Source of the DNA: Atrina japonica
Lineage: Eukaryota; Mollusca; Bivalvia; Pterioida; Pinnidae
Assembly (NCBI GenBank): GCA_030159075.1
Contig: BROG01000548.1
Span: 56,001-120,000, forward strand
DNA length: 64,000 nt
Reading direction: 5' to 3'
The position numbers were made by a program, and so were the translations under genes. A model generated the notes under the pieces. It was not told the origin of the DNA. It made no database searches and worked only from the letters and a program-made list of their open reading frames with translations. Below, in pieces: positions 23,426 to 40,376 of this stretch (position 1 is the first letter of the stretch; every line of letters begins with the position of its first letter).

Positions 23426-25279
23426 ACAAGCATAACACATCACTGGTTGTGTACGTATAAGTTATTTATATAATTTACTTTTCAAATCATACTATCTGAC
23501 ATTATCCAAAGTATGTTGTTCAAATTTCAGTGATCAATTTTAAAACACTAATTGTGGTATATTACTACATGAAACGTATTATTAAGATATTTGGAAATTG
23601 ATTTCGGGTATCTTGCTTAAAATCATTGTATTTTTAAATCAATATACAAAGTGAAATTGAGTTTGATTATCAATTAAACTGAAATAAGTTACTTTATCTA
23701 CTAAAAATCAACATTTTATTTACATTCCTAACATTGCTTTATATATAGTATAGAGACGACCTAGGCTATATCATAACTGATGAAATGTCACTTAAACGTC
23801 TTTATTATCAAGATATCCCCCTCTCAAAGTTTAATTGATTGACCAGACGAATGTTGTCTTTGAGTTTTATACCTAAACACATTATGTTTCTAAGTTACGA
23901 AAAGAATTTTATCTGCTTGTTATTTTCATTCACTAAAATTTCTTTTGTACTCCCACACCATTAACATAAGAAATACTAGGTTTAATATAATTAATTCCGA
24001 TTTTTTTTTTAATTTGAAAAACATTTATACTAACCGCAGGAAGTATTATTTTATGTACATTTTTTCCTCGCAGGAAAGACATGCCTCATATCCCGATGTA
24101 TAAAATTTCAAAATCTGAATAAAGTTTTGAAATTTGAATATTCATTTGTAAATTTTACAACTTCTTTATGGAGTGAAATTAGGTTATAAATGAGGTTTCC
24201 ATCATTTGAAGTAATATTCATTGGAAGATAAAGAAGGGGATAACTTTGAAATACGATGAGAATTAATAAACATCCCGCTGAAATGCTTGAAATGACATTA
24301 CGTTAAAAATACGGGAACTCTCAGTAAAAAGACCAGCGGAAAACCTGTCGCCATATTGACCAAAAGCCTGTCTGTGCGTTTTCTCTTAAGTCTCTTTAGA
24401 TGATAATATTAATTTTGCTTTTAGGACAAAAATGATTAATATTTAAACGTAATGCGTTTTTACTTAGACTACAAGTCTCCTTCAAAGTTATTTCGACGTG
24501 AAATGATAACACATAAATATTTAAGTACATGATTATCTATCTCATAACACATCAGTACCTAAATCTACTACCCGAATATAGGTAGAGGTATTTTAAAAAA
24601 TGAGACGAGAAACCAGTACGTATTGGCGATATAGTACGTATTTACAATGTGACAAGAAAATGCTGCACATTATTCCACTTGCACTCTTGTTCTCTAAATA
24701 GACTTGGTTCAAAACCCTTTGTATTTTTGCTTCCTGTGCTAAAAGTGTTGGTGAAGTCTCCATGCTCTTTTAAACTTCCATATTATTCAAAATACAAAAT
24801 TTGATGTCACCATATATTGCCTGATGTATATAAATCCCAGACAATGGCTCGATCACCCACGGTCGGTTGTTACTGGGGCTTTACGAAGGTCGCACGGCAA
24901 CCACACGAACACCTTGCATCTGCCCAACCTACGATCATCGTATTGCTGTATATTTTTAGGGGCTATTTCTATACAAAGTTCAGCGCCGGAAAAGGTGCTA
25001 ATTTAGAATAAATCAAACATGGCCCGCAAACAGCTAAGCCCAAACAATATTGCACCCAGTAAGAATAAGGTTAATACTAGAAGTTTTCTATCACTATATC
25101 CTATTAAGAGTTGTTTTCTTGACATTGTTTTAAAATTCGGCAAACCTCGACACCGGAAAAGGGTCTAAATAGTATACTTCAAATATAAGGCACCTCTGAC
25201 ATAACAATGCCATATTTAATTTATACTAATTAGACCCTTTCTCGTAGTCTGTGTAATGCAAGTTTTTACACATAATGTT
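23426..25279. other. No gene recognised
   Basis: At 24817-25011 two overlapping plus-strand frames of 60-64 codons cover a locally GC-richer patch (ACCCACGGTCGGTTGTTACT). They have no recognisable motif. A phrase CGCCGGAAAAGGTGCTAA near 24985 recurs loosely as ACACCGGAAAAGGGTCTAAA near 25150, suggesting the edges of an unidentified repeat. Confidence 0.4.
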
Positions 25280-25563
25280 GAGCCGGCCTGGCTCAGTTGA
25301 TAGCGCGTTCCACTCTTGATCGTGATGTCATGAGTTCGAGTCCAGCCGGCGGCAGGTTGGTTTCCTGTCCTTCGGATGAGACAGTAAAAACCCGGGTTCC
25401 GTGTCACAGCAGGTGTCGGCACGTTAAAGAACCCTCACTGCTAAATGGCCGGAAGTGCCGATCATAGGTCACAATTTGAAGCCTTTCACCGGCATTTGGC
25501 GACGTCTTCATATGAGTGAAATATTCTCGAGTGGGACGTTAAACAACAATAAACAAACAAAAA
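25280..25563 (+). mobile_element. SINE-2 copy, full length
   Basis: The tRNA-like head runs from 25280: GCCGGC at the 5' side pairs with GCCGGC about 65 bases later, with CTGGCTCAGTTGATAGCGCG as A box and GAGTTCGAGTCCAGCC as B box. The body carries CCTGTCCTTCGGATGAGACA, CCGGGTTCCGTGTCACAGC, GTTAAAGAACCCTCACTGC and CACCGGCATTTGGCGACGTC. The tail is GTGGGACGTTAAACAACAAT with AAACAAACAA. It could be transcribed by RNA polymerase III. Retroposition would rely on another element's machinery. Confidence 0.9.
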
Positions 25564-26610
25564 TGGATAAAATGTTTAAAGGGGTCATCTTAAAATTGAC
25601 GATGAAGTGACAAAAATTTATATTGCAAATTATACTAGTTTAAATCTTACTTAATTGATGGGGTCTGATTGACGGAAACGGTCATCCTGGGCATTTGATT
25701 TTCCCTTTTTCAAAGCTATAATATTTTTTATCTGGCGCAATAGTATTAAGGTGTTTGACGGCCATATTGGATTTATGCCGGTTCAGTTTTGGATTTTTTC
25801 GAAGTGCGGCCCAGTTCTTGGTTGAATATACTGGACTACCAGTAATCGACAAAGATGTGCATATGTGTTCACAAGCTAAAAACCCGCTTTCATTTTACAA
25901 TTATTCAAAAACGAACCTCTTTTGTTCTGCCGTACACAACATGATATAGTTTTCAACGATTTAGTATTTGCCCTACTTTAAGGTGAAACCCTGGGTGAAA
26001 ATAAATGTCTTTTCGCATTATGAACCTAAACGAATTGCATCTTGTATTTAAAGAACATCTTTTACAAATAGTTCACCTTCTTCCAGCTTTTTTGTAGAAT
26101 TCTATTATCCATGACCCTTAAGATATTCAGTGAAACGTTTGCTGCGCTGCTATTTTTGTTGATTTTGTCTTTTGTTGATTTATGTTTCAAATAAACATTC
26201 TCGAGGCAGTTTTTCAGATGACTGATATTCTATGTTTTTGTGGCTTTCAAAGTGTTCACTCATTTTCAAGGAAAATTTGATTTTTTGGTGTTTCTTTGTA
26301 AACGTTGTTGTAGATAATCACAAAACTCCCGTTTTCATGCTTTTTCCTAACAAATGTAAACATGCAACTTTGCAAATATGTACTTTACAAAAGAACCTTT
26401 CAATAAGTATTGAATTGCTGTAGGATACACACACTTTAGGTCATAACAGTGTTCAAAGATGCGGAGTTTTTGCTTCTCCTCAACGTTTATTCTTCTTCAT
26501 TTCCACCATTCATTTCCTTTTTCTGATTGTTGGAATGACCTGAAATATCTTATGATAACAAAGATGCACTGACACAAAATCCACCAAAACACAATTGACC
26601 TTTGTTTACT
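25564..26610. other. No gene recognised
   Basis: Frames at 25755-25949 and 26232-26423 have no motif. Confidence 0.4.
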
Positions 26611-26966
26611 TTAAGTGGCATTAGCTGTATTTACCCCAAATATTATTTCGATGTTTTGTTCTACTTTTACTATTTGTACTTGATGTACAATAACAAATAA
26701 GAGCTATAGCCAAGCATACAAATCTTATATTATATATTTGGTGAAAACTATGTCAGGTCCAGTGTCGTAGTCATATACAAATAGTAAAGTTGAGTTAATC
26801 AATTGCAATTGAAAAAATGTTAAACTTTGATTTCTCAAGCAATTTTCACAACATATATAGGAATCTAAAACTTTGCCTGTATATATCTCTTATTTGTCAT
26901 TGTATATCAATCAAAGTAGTAAAAAGGAGACTATTTAAAAGAAAAACACAGCTAAAGCCCTTTTAA
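26611..26966. mobile_element. TTAA-ended MITE, copy 1 (about 356 bp)
   Basis: Left end TTAAGTGGCATTAGCTGTAT and right end CAGCTAAAGCCCTTTTAA form inverted termini. Internal blocks AAATAAGAGCTATAGCCAAG, TCAGGTCCAGTGTCGTAGTC, GAGTTAATCAATTGCAATTG and TCTCAAGCAATTTTCACAAC recur in the same order at 42.9-43.3 kb. There is no coding capacity. TTAA at both ends is compatible with piggyBac-type target choice, but that is inference. Confidence 0.75.
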
Positions 26967-29122
<2,156 letters not shown>

Positions 29123-29784
29123 CGACCTCTGTCAAATAAAACAAAAAATGGAACACAGTTTAGCATGACATTGGTATGGTCTATATTGATTCCTCTGAAA
29201 CGCAGATCATTACAACTTAACGGTATAACATCATTATTATCATAAATCTTTGAATAATTTCACTTCCTGGTGAATAAAGATGTGTAAATGTTTATCGGTT
29301 ACGAAATTTCCCTATAGAATAATAGGTATACAGTTTGATTCGACTTCGTTTATGGGTAACCAGAATATTGATTCAAATAACCTTATTTTTATTCAAAACA
29401 AAAACGAATCGTGCATTTTTCAGAAGTTACCTGCACATTGCACCTTTTGCAGTGGCAAATCTGTTTACACATACTTAAAATGGTTCGCATAATGGCATGT
29501 TTAAATATGTAATGAACACTTAAAGAATTTAGTTGTTATATGTGTTGACGTTTTCAGATATGACATTACAATCGCTAAGTTGACACCATTAAAATCTACC
29601 TTTATGTAAACAGACAAATTTTTCACGTGTCAAAATCGTATGAAGTATTTATTTCTTTCGTGAAGTATTAATTATTGGCATAAAAATATAAATAGTAAAA
29701 TGTCTGTAAGTAGGACAAATAGAAGACAGACAGACGGAATTCTGGAAAGTCAAAAAGTGATAGGACAGAAAATACTGAATATCT
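29123..29784. other. No gene seen
   Basis: A 70-codon frame (29280-29492) has no motif. Confidence 0.4.
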
Positions 29785-29955
29785 TCTGTCGATAGCTCAA
29801 ACTATTTGTCGACAATTCATGATGAAGTCATGTGGACAGAAACGATCGTCTTGAGCATTTGTTTTGACTTTTTTTATAATATTCACCTTAGATAGCTCGC
29901 ACTGTCGATGGATCAAACCCTCTATCGACAGCTAGGATCCCCTGTCGATAGCGCA
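29785..29955. repeat. Repeated TGTCGATAG words in both orientations
   Basis: CTGTCGATAGCTCAAAC (29787), TAGATAGCTCGCACTGTCGA (29890), CTCTATCGACAGCTAGG (29922) and CCCTGTCGATAGCGCA (29940) are variants of one word, direct and inverted. They look like the remains of a short-period array. Confidence 0.6.
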
Positions 29956-29971
29956 CATCCATTATCACCGT

Positions 29972-30116
29972 CAATCTTGCCACCTCTATATAAAGGGCAC
30001 CTGCCGCCTTTAAAGGTAATACAAAAAAAATATTTGTTAGTTTTTCTAGGTCACCTGTTCATAACGGCTACTTTTGCATCTTCCCTTGAGTGTCCTTTAT
30101 AAAAAGTTTGACTGTA
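29972..30116. mobile_element. Second pogo-like MITE, about 145 bp
   Basis: The left end CCACCTCTATATAAAGGGCA is answered by the right end TGTCCTTTATAAAAAGTTTG followed by ACTGTA, imperfect inverted termini ending in a TACAGT-type tip on the right. The interior is non-coding. The left tip is decayed. Confidence 0.45.
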
Positions 30117-31206
30117 GTTTTGTATGTTATTCCAATGGTTCTAATTATGGTTTCACTATACCAGAATATCAATAAATCATCAATATGTTTGGTTTTACTT
30201 CATTCCATTTATATCAGTTACACACGAAACACAACCTTTTTAAAGAGTGCATTTCAACAAAATCATTAATCATGTCCGTTCTCAGTGGGCGAGCCTTTTT
30301 CGCAGTCTTTTATTTTTTCTCGTCGTTTTCTTCTGTTCGTTAAAATTCTTTCACAGACTAAATAATGAAAAACAAATGCTCAAGAGAGTTCAATTTAATT
30401 TTGCTGACAAACCGAGCAAACATCTTTTATCATTAGATTAAATATTTTACATAATTGCGTATGGCAATATTTGACATACTGAACAAGAAACCATAGCTCA
30501 CTCTGGGAATTCCAATTAATCGTTTCTCGTTAATTTTCCTCACTTTATGTACGGTCGCAATAGTATTGACATGAAAATCTCACGTCGTATTCAGAAGACT
30601 TTAATTCTTATAATACAAACGTATAATTTGCCGACAAAACAAATTAAAACACACTTAGATCAAGTGAAAGGTTTTTCAATACCTGTAAGTTTGCAGTGTA
30701 TTTTTATTTAACGAAATGGCTGCCCGAAAAACGGTAGGTAGTAGTCTCAAAGATGATGTTTTGTCCTCCTGTATGATCTTTCATTTCAAATTATTCACCT
30801 GTGGATGTTCACACATCAAAGACGATACATATAAAGTACAAAATCTTCACAATGTATATTTATAATCTTGTCTTATTAAATTTATCATATGATAATCATT
30901 CGTTTTTCAAGATCTGATGGGCGTACCACGGTTTACAATTACGTTATACATACCAGTACAATAAAAGAAGTTTAACGCATTTGTCCTATTACAGCATTGT
31001 ATCTTATATTTGCCGTTGATATTTGTTTCTCAATTTAAGATTAATCCCTCCACTTTTGGATTAGTGTCCTAGTTGTTCCTGGTAAGGTGCTATCATTTGT
31101 AATGACCTTCGCGATAGTACATATATTCCGACCTTTTTTCTATATTTGATATTACAAATTAAATATACACAACACAAATATGTCAAACTGTCACGGTGGG
31201 TTCTAA
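30117..31206. other. No gene seen
   Basis: Nothing recognised. A short Phe-rich frame at 30247-30441 has no motif. Confidence 0.4.
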
Positions 31207-31795
31207 TAAGCTGTGAAATATACCAAGTACATATACCAAGGAAGTCAGGAAAATGATATACAAATATAAAAACTAAAGATAACACAGTGTTAACCGTTAG
31301 GATGTCAGGAAAATGATATACAAATATAAAAACTAAAGATAACACAATGTTAACCGTTAGGAAGTCAGGAAATAATATACAAATATAAAAACTAAAGATA
31401 ACACAGTGTTTAACCGTTAGGATGTCACGAAAATGATATACAGATATACAAAGTACAGATACCAAGTGTTAATCTTTAGGAAGTCAGGAAAATGATATAC
31501 AAATATAAAAACTAAAGATATCACAGTGTTAACCGTTAGGAAGTCAGGAAAATGATATACTGCTATAAATAGTACAGATATTAAAGTGTTAAGCGTTGGA
31601 GAGACCAGAAGACAATCTAAAAGTATAAAAGTACATATACCAAAATGTTAACCATTAAGATAACGAAAATAATATACAAGTATATGAAGTACAGATACCA
31701 AAGTGTTAACCTTTAGGAAGTCACGAAAATGATATACTGCTATAAATAGTACAGATATTAAAGTGTTAAAGTACAGATGCAAAAATGTTAACTAT
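31207..31795. repeat. Minisatellite, 60-bp unit, about nine copies
   Basis: Units start with GAAGTCAGGAAAATGATATA at 31241, 31301, 31361, 31421, 31480, 31540, 31600, 31659 and 31717. The rest of the unit is CAAATATAAAAACTAAAGAT then AACACAGTGTTAACCGTTAG. The first four are nearly identical and the right half decays. Because 60 is divisible by three, one minus-strand frame stays open (31061-31465) and reads as a 20-residue hydrophobic repeat. I regard it as non-coding. The ACAGATACCAAAGTGTTAAC variants resemble the inverted tail of element A. Confidence 0.93.
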
Positions 31796-32070
31796 ATCGT
31801 GGAGGGTCCTAAATTCGTCAGGGTACTAATTTCGACAGTGTTCTTTTTTGTTTACAATTCGTTTAATCCTGTAGAATAATGTATGTAAACGAATACAAAT
31901 GTAAAACTAAACATGTTCGGCCTAGTGACATAATATCTTTGAGAAAGCGCTGGATAAAAGTGAGTGATTATGTTTTTTCTCCCAGCATGCACCAAAAACG
32001 TATATTCTATTATTCCTCATTCGGTATAAGTTCAAGAACACGATAAATGGATCAAATCACTCACTCTGAT
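31796..32070. other. No gene seen
   Basis: Unique AT-rich sequence between the minisatellite and the next SINE. Confidence 0.45.
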
Positions 32071-32351
32071 TGTTTGTTGTATTGTTGTTTAACGTCCCAC
32101 TCAAGAAACTTTCACTCATATGGCAGCATTACCAATGCCAGTGAAGGGTTTCAAAGTTTGGCCTATGCTCGGCACTTACGGCCTTTGAGCAGTGAGGGTT
32201 CTTTAACGTGCCGATACCTACTGTGACACGGGACCTCTGTTTATACTGTCTCATTCGAAGGACAGGAAACCAAACAGCCGCCGGCTGGACTCGAAATCAC
32301 GACCTCACGATCAAGAGTCGATTGTGCTACCGACTAAGCCAGACCGGCTCT
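32071..32351 (-). mobile_element. SINE-2 copy, full length, inverted
   Basis: The minus strand begins GAGCCGGTCTGGCTTAGTCG at 32351, keeps TGATTTCGAGTCCAGCCGGC as B box and acceptor partner, and runs to the GTGGGACGTTAAACAACAAT tail at about 32085-32105. Together with the 25.3 kb copy it defines the family at both ends. Confidence 0.9.
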
Positions 32352-32717
32352 CACTCACTATGAACTCGAAGCTTTATCATCTTCCAAGCATGGACAGTAA
32401 GCAATTGGAATCACGTATTTTATTTGGTCTATATTGTGTGCACAACATAATATGACGTAACCGTCGAAATTAGGACCTTCTAATGACAGCGCTCAACTAT
32501 CGCAGAGTGGAACTTGTTTCATGAATAGAAAAAAATAAGAATGTCTTTCAAAATAAACTGACTACACGGATAGATAATGCACCAAGTGAGGTTTTTATTA
32601 AACTGATAAATTTTGACAGAAATTGCTTGATATACGTTTCGCAGCGATGGGACAATTTTGCCTGTCGAAATATGGACCCTCTGGGATATATGAAGTCCTC
32701 AAGATGACAAATGTAGC
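32352..32717. other. No gene seen
   Basis: Overlapping short minus frames (32548-32786) have no motif. Confidence 0.4.
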
Positions 32718-32795
32718 AAATACTGGACAAACACGTACCTCTGGAAAATCAAGTGTTGGAATTAGGTTCCATCGAAGTGAAAGCATTTGTTTTCA
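32718..32795 (-). mobile_element. Element A tail fragment (inverted)
   Basis: The minus strand reads ATGCTTTCACTTCGATGGAA, CCTAATTCCAACACTTGATT, TTCCAGAGGTACGTGTTTGT and CC, matching the GATGCTTACTCC to GAGGTCCGTGTTTGTCC part of the tail. A CT array follows on the plus strand within 10 bp. Confidence 0.6.
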
Positions 32796-32800
32796 AAGCT

Positions 32801-34342
<1,542 letters not shown>

Positions 34343-34376
<34 letters not shown>

Positions 34377-34396
34377 ACTCACACACACACACACAA
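34343..34396. repeat. (CT)n then (CA)n compound microsatellite
   Basis: About 34 bp of CT with one TTTC interruption pass into about 20 bp of CA. Confidence 0.93.
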
Positions 34397-35045
<649 letters not shown>

Positions 35046-35230
35046 CAAGTTCCCAGATACTGTTTAATACTGTGGATGAATTGACAAGAATATTCATAAC
35101 CGTTGATAGAAATATGTAAATATAACTGATAAAAAATATCTCACCGTCATCAATGTTATATTAAATCAGCCATTGTATCCGTTACCCGATACAACATTAT
35201 ACAGAAAATGTAAACGCTATGATGTAAATT

Positions 35231-35500
35231 TCAAAAACCAAAGTATAAATCTTCAGGATGTCAAAGATATACAGATCAGGTTATATTGGACAACACGGAC
35301 CAAGTATAGAGATCCAGAGGTGCGATCAGGTGTAATGGAGGAGTAAGCATCCCCTGTTGACCTCTCACATCCACCGTGAGTTAGGTGAGGAAGAATTCCT
35401 CGTCAGAATTGGTACAGACGACTCAACAACCGCCATCGAACATGTAACTCAACGTTTCATCTATTGAAAAAGAGTAATTGCAAACAAGACCACTTTAAAC
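35231..35500 (-). mobile_element. Element A tail plus end of coding part (inverted)
   Basis: The plus strand shows CCAAAGTATAAATCTTCAGG, AGGTGCGATCAGGTGTAATG, GAGGAGTAAGCATCCCCTGT, TTGACCTCTCACATCCACCG, ACGACTCAACAACCGCCATC and AGAGTAATTGCAAACAAGAC, the reverse complement of the tail and last codons of element A. Confidence 0.8.
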
Positions 35501-35651
35501 AACAGTTAAAAATATTACAGATCATATCGACGAATATTATGTTGATAATGTGTCTATAAACAACTGTTAATGGATATATAGAACTTGTTAATGACACCCA
35601 ATGCTACAGTGAAACTTACATTGTACATAACTGATTATAACACAGAAAATG

Positions 35652-35667
35652 TTGATGATGATGATGG

Positions 35668-35710
<43 letters not shown>

Positions 35711-35773
35711 AATGATGATGACGATGATTACAATGACGGCGGCGGCGACGGTGACGACGACGATGATGATGAT
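35652..35773. repeat. (GAT)n array with GAC and GGC blocks
   Basis: About 40 triplets. Poly-Asp and poly-Ile frames arise from it. An element A scrap follows at 35808-35840 (AAATAAGCATCCCCTGTCCA on the plus strand, inverted tail core). Confidence 0.95.
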
Positions 35774-35807
35774 CACGAATATGTAATATGTAGAAGCAAA
35801 ATCACGT

Positions 35808-35840
35808 GATATGGTAAATAAGCATCCCCTGTCCACACAG
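35808..35840 (-). mobile_element. Element A tail-core scrap (inverted)
   Basis: TGGTAAATAAGCATCCCCTG then TCCACA matches the inverted GGTCGACAGGGGATGCTTACTCC core with two or three changes. Confidence 0.5.
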
Positions 35841-35969
35841 ATGCTAAGTAACTGTTTTCAAATCCAGACCCTACCAATTGGGGGTATTTATCAGAACCCG
35901 ATAAGTTTACAACTGACTATTATGAACACATCAAAACATGTATGCGACTTTAAAATCACAAAAAGAATC

Positions 35970-36085
35970 TATTTAATATATTGAAATTAACCTGCTTAAA
36001 ATACACAGAAACTTGTCAACAAAACTATTTTGTATAATATTGAAATTAACCCGCATAAATACATAGAAACCATGTGAACAATGCA
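35970..36085. repeat. Two-copy tandem duplication, unit about 60 bp
   Basis: ATATTGAAATTAACCTGCTT with ATACACAGAAAC is repeated about 60 bp later as ATATTGAAATTAACCCGCAT with ATACATAGAAAC. Confidence 0.75.
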
Positions 36086-39000
36086 CTGCTACCTTATTGC
36101 AAGCAAACAAATATTTACAGGAAATTGATGAGGTTTTTATTTTAATTATACAAGCTGTTAATAATATATCTTAATTCATTATATTCAGTACGTGAATGGA
36201 TCTGAACATTTAAGGGGTTTTAAGTAACTAATGTCGGTGACAAAAAGGCGTTTAATGTAAATAGCGGTTACACAATTGTCCTGTAGTCATTTTCATTTTA
36301 TCGGAAATTAAAATGACTTCACTACAATAATTTAATGTTGTCCTTTAGTGACTTTTTATTTCCTATAAATCGACATCCCGCAAAGAATATCATAAATCAT
36401 GTATCAGACACTATGTCAATATCCTTTTGAAGCTGCTGGTCATGTGACTCCAAGAAAATACTTAAAGTCACAAACTTCTTGTTTCTGAACGGTAACATAT
36501 TTCAATACTTTCGTTGTCATGAATTATATCGCCTCAATAGCGATAAAATATAAGTACGTTTCTTAATTATCATATCAATTAATATTCATGTTTTTCTCCT
36601 GAATCCAATTAATTGAAGAAAAAAACGGGAGATTTTCGCGTCGTGATCAAAAGAGAAATTTTCAGGAAAACCGGTGACATATTTAGGAATGCTTTTTAGT
36701 CATCACGATAATGTTAAACTCGCAACAAAATGTGTTTTCTGTACTTTTATGAAATTGAATAAATAGCTCTAAAATAATAGCTTTACCACCTACGCTAATT
36801 TGCTTATTGAAAATTCCATTGAATAATTGAAATACCAAATCAATTCGTAAGCCATTTTATATTACTCACTATTATGATATTCGTTCGAGATTTTTTTTAA
36901 CGTGACCGATTGCAATGACGATATTGGTTAGAACGCCCCTCCCACCTGTAGTATGCCTCCGACTTTGATTTTCGGTAGGGGATATACATTTGTTTTAAAA
37001 CATGTAGTGGTGGCTTCTTCGCCACGTGATGAATTCTTTCTTATTACTTTGATACGAAATTACGTATTGTGACATTTGTGGTAAATTAAAGAAACACACA
37101 GTACTTTGGCATCTGTCCATGCCACTGGTCAAAATTTGTGGCACTTCACCAAAACCAAAAGACTATCCATATAAGAGAAACAATTATGGGGCATTATTTA
37201 AAAGAAATCAAAGAACAACACACGATAAATATTTCCAATGATTTCAATTGTTTATACTTTGGTATCGGAGATTTTTTATATTAGATCCAATACTGTACCT
37301 GTCCTTATTTTATAAGTATCCTAATATTAGCGCCTTTCGCGCTCAAGTCATAGCGCTAATTTAAGGGCAGCGTTAAAACTTCTCCATCCTGTCATTCTGT
37401 ATACACGACAAGCTAATGAAATTAATTACGCGGATTCAAGATTGTGCTAATAAGTCTATACCCCTTAGAGCGCTTGAATATGAGTGCGTTTATTTAAATA
37501 CACATACAGTATTAAAATCTGAAACTGTTATTTATCTAACAACGTAGATGATTTAGAACAACGGAAATCATAGTGCACTGAAGACCTATGTACTTAATAA
37601 CGATCAGTTAATAGGATATTGTCACCAAAATTACTCATTTCCGGTTTTAATCAAATTCATTGATTGATTTACTTAGTAATTAAGTTAGTATTGTTCATTT
37701 TTACTCATATTTCAAATGCCACACAAACAAATCTATTACTTCCTTCCTGATTGTTGCATTACGCGGCAGTTTTTTTTAGTATTTTAAATTCTTGTCTAGC
37801 TTTTGGTGTCAGATAACAGTCCAAATAACTGATGATTTCGTCATGGTCAGTCATTTGTTTCAATGAAGTAAAATATATTATTTTAGGCCAGGAACATTGC
37901 ACAATATATACTAATAATAATCTAAGCCGTCCGACTGTGTTTTTACTTTTATTAATCCATTTGTCTCCGTCAGAATGCGGCACGAGAAATCGCTTTATGA
38001 TCCGAACAAGCACATGAGGATATTATGTTAACAAATGAATTATCTTTGTAATACTGTCTGGTCACTTCGTCCGGTCAATCTATACTGCCTATTGTTCAAC
38101 TCACGTATTGTCAATTACCAATGTTTATATTTTGTGTAGGTCACAGACGGGAAAAAACACAAAGAATGTAGACGAATATAAATAATACAATTTTACTATA
38201 TGATTGTACAAATTTAAGATTACAATTATTTAAAAAGAATATCCAAATTTATTCTTTGATTTCCCAGTCTGTTTATTCCGTCTTTGTCATATTAGAAATA
38301 AGAAAACATGACATAAATGACCATTGTAATATAACCCAGTATTAAATTTCGGAGTACAATCGTATCTTAATTTTGGTAATATGTGGTCAGCAAATAAGGG
38401 ACAGGATAGTATAATGGCTTTATGATCAACATATTTTACATTTCAAATTAAACAGTCAACAACAACAATAATAAAGAAAAACGCAATATTTCAACGTTGT
38501 CTTTCTCAATACTAAAGATCATCGATCATCATAGAGAGTCGTCAGTTTTGCAAGTTGGACCTTTCACATACATATAATATGTGTGTATGTGTGTGTGTGT
38601 TACAAACATGTATATACATACATACACATGCATGACTACACAAATACATATATATATATATTAAACATTCATGTACGACTTTTTGGATAATGTGGGTAAT
38701 ACTTCTAGTTACCAAGTCGCGTGCACTCTCTTGAGTAAGCTTCTCGTGTCACTTTGTGACTGATACAGGCACGGCTTCATTTCGTCCTGACAAATACTAA
38801 AGATAATGTGCAAACATTTCAAGAGGGAATGAGACATTTTGCAGTCTTAATATTTTTCTTTCAAACACAGTTCTCTTTTTTGTATGTTGTCATTATTTCC
38901 ATTTTCAATTTCCAATATACAATAATTAATTTAGAGCGACAGTATTAAATTTTAAGTGGGTAAAACTCCTATATTTACAATGATGTTAAATATTTGTCGA

Positions 39001-40248
39001 TATTCAAAATGTGAAACCTGGCATGTTGACAGAACAGAAGACACTTTATTTTATATATTTACCTTTATCAAAATCACGATATTTACTTTGAATCTAAAAA
39101 GTAGTTTACATGTACTCGTATTCGTATGATTACTGTAATGTAGTGTCATGAATATGTGCATATAGACAAAAAGAGCTTTATTTCCAGTGCTTGAAATCCA
39201 AATGGTACTAATTCGATATTTTCCTCAATTATCTCGAACATGTTTTGTATACTTGAAGAGAATAACTGAAGTATTTAGTTAATTACAATGTTATATGTGT
39301 GCATGCATTTTATGTTTATAAGATTTAAAAGTTATGCTATTATTTTTGTTATCATAAGATGTTATTTATCCTTGCCGTCAGAGTCCGATGACAGATTAAA
39401 TCGCCTTTTTATTGCTGTAGAATACGTTTGACATCCGATAATCAATGATTATGTAATTGTTGACTTTCATGATGGCGATGAAATACTTGTCAATTTCAGG
39501 AAATTGATACACACCAACGCAATTTGTCGAAGTTAATAACATTTTACTGGAAATACGTTTCGCTTGCATCACTTAAACTTGGCTGAAAATATGTGATTAG
39601 CATTGTTCAATGGCAACAGCTTAAAATGTTCGCTTTAAAGATAATCCAATGTGCTAGTATAAATGGCGATCATAGCATTTGACTAACAACCACTCTTTTA
39701 TTTCAGTTTACATAGCTATTTTAAATGTCAAGCAATCTCCTTGCTAATCTGCCATTCTGCTGATAAAGCAATAGGGCAATGTACCGTCAACTTAATGATG
39801 AATCAAGGACAGATATTGAGAATTGTAACGCAAAAATGGACTCCATTTTTTCTTATTTTATGATAAACATTTACAAATACTTGATATCCACATTCCGTTA
39901 CCTATGCCTAATGACTACCTTTATCAAACACATTTTTATACGTGTTTTATTTTTATCATTATTCAATATGATGCTTTGCTTTCATATGTTAGTTTAGTAG
40001 ACGATTTGGATTTTGAATAAAGTGGCATCAATGACAATATATGTAAGCAGTAGTTTAGCAAATTTGGTTATTTTCCCATAAACATATTTTATGTATTCAT
40101 TGACTTTGTAACATTCAAAACCCCTACAACCAATATCTATATGTTTCTCCATACGGTTTTTACAGTTGCTACAGATTGGATTCTGTCAGTTTAAGATATT
40201 CTGTGTGTAATTGAAAGAAACTAGATGGTTATTGTTGAACATAAAAAA
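36086..40248. other. 4.2 kb without a gene; one element A terminal motif
   Basis: The only family sequence noted is TTTATACTTTGGTATCGGAG at about 37252-37271, an element A terminal motif. An impure GT/CA patch lies at 38570-38630 (CACATACATATAATATGTG is quasi-palindromic). An 84-codon minus frame at 37759-38013 has no motif. Confidence 0.4.
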
Positions 40249-40251
40249 TGT

Positions 40252-40360
<109 letters not shown>

Positions 40361-40376
40361 GTTTGGTTTGTTGCAA

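Noticed and set aside
25280..25350. tRNA gene
   Set aside because: The A and B boxes and a GCCGGC acceptor pair are present, but the head continues into a SINE body and tail shared with 9.6 and 32.1 kb, and the stem geometry is not that of a standard tRNA.
31207..31795. CRISPR array
   Set aside because: Units are contiguous 60-mers without unique spacers, in a eukaryotic repeat-rich context. It is a minisatellite.
35585..35836. Poly-aspartate or poly-isoleucine protein
   Set aside because: Translation of the GAT array in different frames.
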